The notes under the pieces: model-generated
Told to the model about the DNA's origin: nothing
The model's input: the letters and a program-made list of their open reading frames with translations, nothing else
Database searches by the model: none
NCBI RefSeq assembly: GCF_007923265.1
Contig: NZ_VOJA01000004.1
Location: 274,584 to 338,583 of the forward strand
Length of the DNA stretch: 64,000 nt
Source: Francisella salimarina
Lineage (GTDB): Bacteria; Pseudomonadota; Gammaproteobacteria; Francisellales; Francisellaceae
Reading direction: 5' to 3'
Made by a program: the position numbers and the translations under genes
Shown: in pieces, positions 58,607 through 64,000 of the stretch
Position numbering within the stretch: the stretch's first letter is position 1
Layout of the letters: each line of letters starts with the position of its first letter

Positions 58607-59409
58607 ATTTCTCCTCCAAATACACAAGTTGTTCCTAGTTCTTCTGCATTAAATAATATTTTTTTTGTTAAAATTTTTTCTTGATTACCATTTAGTATGC
58701 TAATGGTTTTTTTTGAGCAATTTAAAAAGTTTTTTATTGAGTCAAGCTTGATACTCATTCCACCAATAGCTGTTTTACTTTCAATTAGTTTTGAAATATC
58801 TTTCACTGAAAGGCTTTTGATTAAATTACCATTATTATCAAGTACACCATTTTGATCAGTAATATAGATAAGCTCATCGACATCACAAATAATAGCTAGC
58901 TCTGATGCAACATTATCTGCATTGACATTTACTGACTCAAATTTATCAGTAAGACAAATCGTTGCAACTATAGGTATTAGCCCTTGAGGTAGAGATTTTA
59001 GAATAACTGTAGGATCAACATCTTTGACTAAACCGACATAGCCATATTTATCTTTATCGATTAGGCTACAAGTAATTAAGTTACTATCCTCACCAGATAT
59101 GCTAATACCATCTAAATTGATACTACTAAACATTTGCGAGAGCTTTTTGTTAACTCTGTATAGAGCCATTTGAATTATCTCCATATGTTCTTTTGGAGTA
59201 ACTCTTAAACCATCTAGAAATTTTGTTTGAACATTGTGCTTTTCTAGACACTTAGTTATAAATTTACCACCACCGTGGACAACGATTATTTCTGCTCCAG
59301 CTTCTTTTAGGTTTTTTATATCAATACATAGGTTTTTCATCACTTTTTCATCTTCAAGTACTGAGCCACCTAGTTTTATTAAGATTCTTTTATTTGCTAA
59401 TTCTTTCAT
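58603..59409 (-). CDS. argB: Acetylglutamate kinase
   Basis: 268 residues. Phosphorylates N-acetylglutamate. IKLGGSVL at the N-terminus, VVHGGGKFI, the acetylglutamate/ATP-site VNVNADNVA and GGMSIKLDS are visible. Only about 11 residues precede KLGG, and the ATG overlaps argJ, so the N-terminal helix of arginine-inhibited kinases is absent. Coupled to argJ upstream and argF downstream by 4-base overlaps. Confidence 0.93.
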   Translation of the reverse strand: MKELANKRILIKLGGSVLEDEKVMKNLCIDIKNLKEAGAEIIVVHGGGKFITKCLEKHNVQTKFLDGLRVTPKEHMEIIQMALYRVNKKLSQMFSSINLDGISISGEDSNLITCSLIDKDKYGYVGLVKDVDPTVILKSLPQGLIPIVATICLTDKFESVNVNADNVASELAIICDVDELIYITDQNGVLDNNGNLIKSLSVKDISKLIESKTAIGGMSIKLDSIKNFLNCSKKTISILNGNQEKILTKKILFNAEELGTTCVFGGEI

Positions 59410-60596
59410 GATAAATAATCCGCATTTATATTTACATATTGCTGAGTTAGGTCACAGCCCCATGCTATTGCTTGTTGGTTTCCTTGAGAAAATTTGACAT
59501 CAATAGTTACAGTATCTTCTTTCATGGTATTTTTAAGATTTGTTAAATCATCTAAAACAGGTAGACCGTTTGTGAAGATCTTCTGTCCTTGCATAAATAT
59601 CTGACAACTTTCTAGAGTTTGCTCATCTATATCAACTTCGCCAATTTTTGCTAAAACTCTTCCCCAATTTGGAGATTCCCCATATACTGCTGTTTTGACT
59701 AAAGAGCTAGAGATTATTTTCTTTGCTAATTCTTTGGAAAGGGCTATATCATTTAGACCAGTAACTTTTGCTTCGATAAGCTTGGTTGCTCCTTCGCCAT
59801 CACGAGCTATGCTTTTAGCTAAAATCACAGCTATTTCATGTAATGCTTCTTTGAATATCTTTATATCTTCATCAGATGAAACCTCTATACCACTTGCGCT
59901 ATTTGCCAGCATAAATACACAATCATTTGTAGACATATCACCATCTACTGAAATCATATTGAAACTGTTATCACTTGACTCTCTAAGGATTTCTTGAGCT
60001 AAATGAATATCTATATCAGCATCTGTTAGAAAATATCCAAGCATTGTTGCCATATTTGGGTTTATCATTCCAGAGCCTTTGCAAATTCCAGTAATAGTGA
60101 TTTCCCCTGTGGATAGCTGTATTTTCTTGTAAACTGATTTGGGTAGTAGGTCTGTCGTTAGTATTGAGATCGCAAATTTATCAGCAATATTAGATACGCT
60201 ATTTACTAGTTTTGGTATAGCAGATGTTATTTTATCAGTAGCCATTTGCTGACCAATAACACCAGTGGAGGCAATCAAGACTTGCTCAGATGAACAGTTT
60301 AGTTCTGTCGCTAAACTATCAACCACCTGCTGGTTGTGTTTATCGCCTATTTCTCCTGTAGCAGCATTAGCTTGACCACTATTTGTTATGATCGCTTTGA
60401 TATTACCTGCTGGTAACAAATTCATACAATATTTAATTGGTGCAGCTTTGTATTTATTTTTTGTAAAAACTCCTACAGCTTTACAGTTTTCTTCTGAAAT
60501 TATAACTCCTAGATCTGGACGATAGAGCCTAACACCACAGTTTACACCACCTGCTAAAAATCCTTTTGGCAATTTTGTTCTAAATAAGCTCTCCAT
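59406..60596 (-). CDS. argJ: Ornithine acetyltransferase (ArgJ)
   Basis: 396 residues. Transfers acetyl from N-acetylornithine to glutamate, recycling the acetyl group; some members also use acetyl-CoA. The self-cleavage site is intact with nucleophile Thr184 in PNMATML; also TNSGQANAATG, ASTGVIGQ, and ISVDGDMSTND. Ends NINADYLS, typical of ArgJ. AAGGAG lies before the ATG. Its presence means argA and argE are not needed if it is bifunctional; neither is seen here. Confidence 0.96.
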   Translation of the reverse strand: MESLFRTKLPKGFLAGGVNCGVRLYRPDLGVIISEENCKAVGVFTKNKYKAAPIKYCMNLLPAGNIKAIITNSGQANAATGEIGDKHNQQVVDSLATELNCSSEQVLIASTGVIGQQMATDKITSAIPKLVNSVSNIADKFAISILTTDLLPKSVYKKIQLSTGEITITGICKGSGMINPNMATMLGYFLTDADIDIHLAQEILRESSDNSFNMISVDGDMSTNDCVFMLANSASGIEVSSDEDIKIFKEALHEIAVILAKSIARDGEGATKLIEAKVTGLNDIALSKELAKKIISSSLVKTAVYGESPNWGRVLAKIGEVDIDEQTLESCQIFMQGQKIFTNGLPVLDDLTNLKNTMKEDTVTIDVKFSQGNQQAIAWGCDLTQQYVNINADYLS

Positions 60597-60610
60597 GTCT
60601 ATCTCCTTTT

Positions 60611-61636
60611 TTATAATCCTGTGGTTATAGGAAGTCCGTAATAGCTGTTTAAATTCTCAATTGCTTGAGTAACAGCGCCTTTTAGTAAGTTATCGATAAA
60701 AGAAAAAATTATGATTTTATTATTTTTAATCGAAAATCCTAAATGAGTGTTGGGTGTGCCAACGATACTTTTAATTGATAAAAATGATGATACTTCTGTA
60801 CTATCTGTCTCTGCTGCTATATCAATGAATTTAAATAAAGGGTACTCAGCATATTCTTTGTTATAAGCATCGCTAACTAAATCACTAATATTCTCTTCTG
60901 AAGTTGTAGTTTCTAAATTTAAATCAGCATAAATTGTCATCGCAATGCCAGAATGAATCGGTAACATACTTGTGTTGAAATAAAGCTCATCTTCTTTAAT
61001 ATCAAACTCTGTTAAAGCTTTTAGAATTTCAGGAATATGTTGATGTTTGCCAATCTTATATGGAAAAAAGTTGTTAAGCATCTCTGAGAACATTAGATCT
61101 TGTCTTGGTTTTTTTCCTGCTCCAGAGACTCCTGATTTGGCATCTATAATTATATTGTTGGATTTTATTAGATTATGCTTTAGTAGGGGAAGTAGTGATA
61201 ATAATGCGCATGTGGCATAGCATCCAGGGTTCGCTATTATGGAATCTTGCTGAGTAAATTTAACATATGGAGAAAGTCCATATTTGGCACCTTGTTCTAT
61301 GCCTTCAATAGAGTGAGATAATCCATACCAAGATGCTAATAAATCTTTATCTAGTCTAAAAGCGCCACTTAAATCTAAGACCTTTGTTTTTATATTCTTC
61401 TCATAGAGCTTTTGTAGTATCTCTATAGAAATCTCTGCTGGTGTAGCTAATAATAAAAAATCCACATCGAAGTTTTCAGCACTTAATTCATCCAAAGAAT
61501 ATGTGTATTCTTTATTTTCTTGCTTAGATATTCCTAAGCTCCCAGCTAATTCAAAATTTGGGTGTTTACTTATTAATTTTTTAAGAAGCTGGCCTGTGTA
61601 ACCATTTATTCCAGCTATGCATATTTTTGAAATCAT
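60611..61636 (-). CDS. argC: N-acetyl-gamma-glutamyl-phosphate reductase
   Basis: 341 residues. NADPH-dependent reduction to the semialdehyde. ATG 61636 is chosen because MISKICIAGINGYTG is the family's N-terminal nucleotide-binding motif and TGAG lies upstream; the longer TTG-initiated frame reads through the operator region. Active-site Cys139 in NPGCYATC; SGVSGAGKKPR and the histidine in GKHQHIPEI are conserved. First gene of the argCJBF operon, 14 bases before argJ. Confidence 0.95.
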   Translation of the reverse strand: MISKICIAGINGYTGQLLKKLISKHPNFELAGSLGISKQENKEYTYSLDELSAENFDVDFLLLATPAEISIEILQKLYEKNIKTKVLDLSGAFRLDKDLLASWYGLSHSIEGIEQGAKYGLSPYVKFTQQDSIIANPGCYATCALLSLLPLLKHNLIKSNNIIIDAKSGVSGAGKKPRQDLMFSEMLNNFFPYKIGKHQHIPEILKALTEFDIKEDELYFNTSMLPIHSGIAMTIYADLNLETTTSEENISDLVSDAYNKEYAEYPLFKFIDIAAETDSTEVSSFLSIKSIVGTPNTHLGFSIKNNKIIIFSFIDNLLKGAVTQAIENLNSYYGLPITTGL

Positions 61637-61693
61637 TATTTGCTCACAACTCATAATACTTGATGAACACTGTAACATTTTAAAAACTTGCTG

Positions 61694-61707
61694 TGAATAA
61701 TTATTTA
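61694..61707. promoter_or_regulatory. ARG-box-like operator 1 (argC side)
   Basis: TGAATAATTATTTA matches the E. coli ARG-box core TGAAT-N4-ATTCA at 9 of 10 fixed positions. It covers the predicted argC -10 (TAAATA on the minus strand, 61707-61702; -35 TTGTAA at 61731-61726, 18-base spacer). Confidence 0.7.
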
Positions 61708-61745
61708 CCAAAAAAGAATAAAAATTTACAATAAGGGTTAGTTTG

Positions 61746-61759
61746 TGTTTATTTATTCA
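61746..61759. promoter_or_regulatory. ARG-box-like operator 2 (argD side)
   Basis: TGTTTATTTATTCA, 8 of 10 fixed positions. It covers the predicted argD -10 (TTTATT, 61748-61753; -35 TTTACA at 61725-61730, 17-base spacer). Centre is 52 bases from operator 1. Confidence 0.55.
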
Positions 61760-61780
61760 TTTGTTGTGAGGGAGAAAGTT

Positions 61781-62965
61781 ATGGAAACAGTTGTTGATAT
61801 TACAAAGCAGTATGGTGCAAATATAGTAGCAGCCATGCCTATAAATATAGTCAAAGGGGAAAATGCTTACGTATATGATGGTTTGGGTAAAAAATATATC
61901 GATATGGCAACAGGTATTTCATCTGTGAATTTTGGACATAATAACCCTAAAATTTTGTCAGCTCTGTTTGAGCAAGTGAATAAAATTTCAGTTGTGCCAA
62001 GACTTTTTCACAATGAGCCTTTGGCAAATTTATTAAAGAAAGCTTGTGAGCTAACAAGTATGGATAAGGCTATAGTTATGAATAGTGGTGCTGAAGCTAT
62101 AGAGACTGCAATAAAAGTAGCTAGAAAGTGGGGATATGTAAAAAAGCAGATTCCAGATGGTTTGGTAGAAATAATAACTTTTGATAATAGCTTTCATGGT
62201 AGAACAATAACGGCAATAGGTACATCATCGAATTATGCTTATAAAGATAAGTTTGGTCCTATGCCTCAGGGTTTTATCTCAATACCTTATAATGATTTAG
62301 ATGCTCTTGAAAACGCTATTACAAAAAATACAGCAGCAATAATTATTGAGCCTATCCAAGGTGAGGGTGGAGTGATTATTCCAAATGAGGAGTATTTGTA
62401 TAAGTGCCAAGAAATTTGCAAAAAGAATAATGTGCTGTTTATTCTAGATGAGATACAAACAGGTATGGGACGTACTGGCAAAAATTTTGCTAAAGAGCAT
62501 TATGGTTTAGATCCTGATGGGATGACATTGGGGAAATCTTTGGGAGGAGGAGTTTTACCTATTTCACTATTTCTAGGCAAAGAAGATCTTATGGAAGTGT
62601 TACACCCTGGTGATCATGGTAGTACTTTTGGAGGGAATCCATTGGCTTCTGCTGTGGCGTATAAGGCTCTTAATATTTTGGATGAAGAGGCTTTAGCTGA
62701 GAGAGCAGGAGTTTTAGGAAGCTTATTTGTAGATCAGTTAAAAAAAATAAATTCTAAATATATCCAAGAAATAAGAGCAAAAGGTTTATTTATTGCTTTG
62801 CAAATATATCCGCAATATTTTGAGAGTTTTTATCAAGAACTTTTAAATCTAGGCATACTTGCTGTAAAAACTAGAAATAATACTATTCGTTTATTGCCAC
62901 CACTAACTATAGATAGAGAAAATCTTACTGAAGCTGTGAGTATAATAAAAAATCTAAATCTTTGA
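61781..62965 (+). CDS. argD: Class III aminotransferase, acting as acetylornithine aminotransferase (ornithine-aminotransferase-like scaffold)
   Basis: 394 residues from ATG 61781 with GAGGGAGA upstream. PLP lysine K252 in LGKSLGGG; NSGAEAIETAIKVARKWGY, NSFHGRT, IIEPIQGEGG and DEIQTGMGRTGK. The RKWGYxxKxIP segment is a hallmark of ornithine aminotransferases. However, the two tyrosines that hold ornithine in human OAT (Tyr55, Tyr85) align with Val16 and Ile46, and GISSV resembles ArgD. Position opposite argC under an ARG-box favours the ArgD role. Substrate assignment is inference. It overlaps the argR 3' end by 12 bases, convergent. Confidence 0.85.
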   Translation: METVVDITKQYGANIVAAMPINIVKGENAYVYDGLGKKYIDMATGISSVNFGHNNPKILSALFEQVNKISVVPRLFHNEPLANLLKKACELTSMDKAIVMNSGAEAIETAIKVARKWGYVKKQIPDGLVEIITFDNSFHGRTITAIGTSSNYAYKDKFGPMPQGFISIPYNDLDALENAITKNTAAIIIEPIQGEGGVIIPNEEYLYKCQEICKKNNVLFILDEIQTGMGRTGKNFAKEHYGLDPDGMTLGKSLGGGVLPISLFLGKEDLMEVLHPGDHGSTFGGNPLASAVAYKALNILDEEALAERAGVLGSLFVDQLKKINSKYIQEIRAKGLFIALQIYPQYFESFYQELLNLGILAVKTRNNTIRLLPPLTIDRENLTEAVSIIKNLNL

Positions 62966-63409
62966 AAATAAAAAGTTTTCTATGTTCGTTTTTAATTTTT
63001 TAATATTTTTGATTGATGATGGAGCAACAAAAATTGTATCATCACCGGCTACTATACCAATTATTTCAAAGCTATTTTTATTATAGTCTAAAGTTCTTGC
63101 TACTAATTGTGCGGCACCTGGAGCAGTATCGATTATAACAATAGCTTCATTTGCATCAATCTTGATAACTAAAGATGAAATATTATCAGTCATTATTGGA
63201 GGAGCTGGCTCATTGGGTATTTTATATACTAGAGTGCTTTTTTCATTTTTGACTTTAACGGCACCAATTTTTTTGAGCATTCTATTAACTTTTGACTGGC
63301 TAGCACTATAGCCTAGGCGCTCCAAAGTATCACAGATATCGTTCTGAGAAGAAAATTCTTTGCTAAGAATGAGCTGTCTTAGATCGTTATAAATATCAGA
63401 TTTATCCAT
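62954..63409 (-). CDS. argR: Arginine repressor
   Basis: 151 residues. N-terminal winged helix-turn-helix (RLGYSASQSKVNRMLKKIGAVKV) and C-terminal hexamerisation/arginine-binding domain with the signature IVAGDDTIFVAP and its paired Asp residues; normal length. Expected to bind the two ARG-box-like sites between argC and argD when arginine is plentiful. AAGGGAAA precedes the ATG. Confidence 0.96.
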   Translation of the reverse strand: MDKSDIYNDLRQLILSKEFSSQNDICDTLERLGYSASQSKVNRMLKKIGAVKVKNEKSTLVYKIPNEPAPPIMTDNISSLVIKIDANEAIVIIDTAPGAAQLVARTLDYNKNSFEIIGIVAGDDTIFVAPSSIKNIKKLKTNIENFLFSKI

Positions 63410-63531
63410 AAATTTCCCTTATATAAACTAACCACTGTCTTATTTCAGCCTTCGTTATTTTAACGATATTGAGATATCGCAATTATAAGCTTTTCAGAAG
63501 AATATATCTATTTTTTGCAAAAATACTAGAA
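63410..63531. promoter_or_regulatory. argH-argR intergenic region
   Basis: 122 bases. CGATAT-TGAG-ATATCG (63464-63479) is a short hairpin, and CGTTA-TTT-TAACG overlaps its edge. On the minus strand it is 53 bases past the argH stop and could act as a weak terminator. No ARG-box-like site is evident before argR. Confidence 0.35.
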
Positions 63532-64000
63532 TTATTTATTTAGTTTAAGTTTGATAGCTACATAAGCATCACGGAAAGACAGACCTTGTTCTACTAATTT
63601 ATATACTTCTTCGGTAGCATACAAGTCAGGGGTCATTGCTTGCTCTAGTTTATCTATATGAACATTCAAATCCTTGATTGTTGAGTTAAATAATAAAGCG
63701 GTATCTTCGATTAGAGTTATAGCTTCAAAGAATGGTAGTTTTGTTAGTTGGTAGTCACGATTATAACCACTAGGGACACTATCAATTATAGAAGTGATTT
63801 GTTGGAGGTAACCTAGATACAGTTTTGCATTGCCTCTCATGATTTCAAATAAATCATAATTACGTTTTTGAGGCATAATTGATGACCCTGTCGTATATGA
63901 GTTGCTTAGACTAAAATAATCAAATTCTGCCATTGTAAATAACATCATATCATTAGCAAATCTTGAGTAGATGCTTATAGGGTTTGAGAATGTTTGTAGC
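63532..64000 (-). CDS. argH: Argininosuccinate lyase, C-terminal part (truncated by window end)
   Basis: The frame is open to the last base of the window; about 155 residues are present, reading upstream as SNPISIYSRFANDMMLFTM before the superfamily signature GSSIMPQKRN. Then SGYNRDYQLTKLP and the C-terminal helical bundle follow. Cleaves argininosuccinate to arginine and fumarate. The internal ATG at 63948 is not the start. Arg replaces the second Lys of MPQKKN. argG presumably lies beyond the window. Confidence 0.92.
   Translation of the reverse strand, partial: LQTFSNPISIYSRFANDMMLFTMAEFDYFSLSNSYTTGSSIMPQKRNYDLFEIMRGNAKLYLGYLQQITSIIDSVPSGYNRDYQLTKLPFFEAITLIEDTALLFNSTIKDLNVHIDKLEQAMTPDLYATEEVYKLVEQGLSFRDAYVAIKLKLNK

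Overview
The window is AT-rich gammaproteobacterial chromosome. Its gene order (holC-valS, rpsB-tsf-pyrH-frr-uppS-cdsA, and one ribosomal block in which fusA runs directly into rpsJ with no tuf) and its 9-bp coding repeat point to the genus Francisella. This is inferred from recalled gene order and protein sequences, not from a search. The presence of a complete-looking arginine cluster would suit an environmental or fish-associated lineage better than a host-restricted F. tularensis, but the species cannot be fixed from here.

Layout: 1-2.85 kb holds the end of a Bat (aerotolerance-type) operon, with a VWA/TPR protein ending in a Asp-Asn-Lys repeat, BatD and two small envelope proteins. 2.9-19 kb is mostly housekeeping metabolism: holC, valS, ppc, a three-gene membrane/DUF4336/Nudix operon, proB-proA, lldD, an nfsB-like nitroreductase, fumC and gltX. 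18.8-22.2 kb is a small catabolic-looking module (DUF1028, M20-family N-carbamoyl amidohydrolase, YfcC-type carrier). A tRNA-Glu with a clear promoter and terminator follows, then divergent cysE/cysK and folA.

24.7-47.3 kb is a long run of plus-strand translation and envelope genes: rpsB-tsf-pyrH-frr, uppS-cdsA-dut-pgsA, then rpsL-rpsG-fusA-rpsJ and the S10, spc and alpha groups through rplQ. Only three gaps of about 90 bases or more interrupt the ribosomal block. Each holds RNA structure: hairpins before rplC and rplN, and a terminator-like hairpin followed by an H-type pseudoknot before rpsM (S4-type autoregulation is the obvious hypothesis).

47.4-50.1 kb carries a potassium-channel gene and htpG behind a near-consensus sigma-32 promoter. 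50.3-56.5 kb is an accessory type I restriction-modification locus (hsdM-hsdS-hsdR) interrupted and followed by a family of about 30-base palindromic repeats whose stems differ by compensatory changes.

56.8-64.0 kb is an arginine region: an aspartoacylase-like gene converging on argF, a tightly overlapping argC-argJ-argB-argF operon, divergent argD, then argR and the 3' part of argH. The 145-base argC/argD intergenic region holds two ARG-box-like operators, each over the predicted -10 of one of two divergent promoters, so ArgR encoded next door probably represses both. The argD product has an ornithine-aminotransferase-like scaffold with the two ornithine-recognition tyrosines replaced, and ArgB lacks the N-terminal helix normally linked to arginine feedback.
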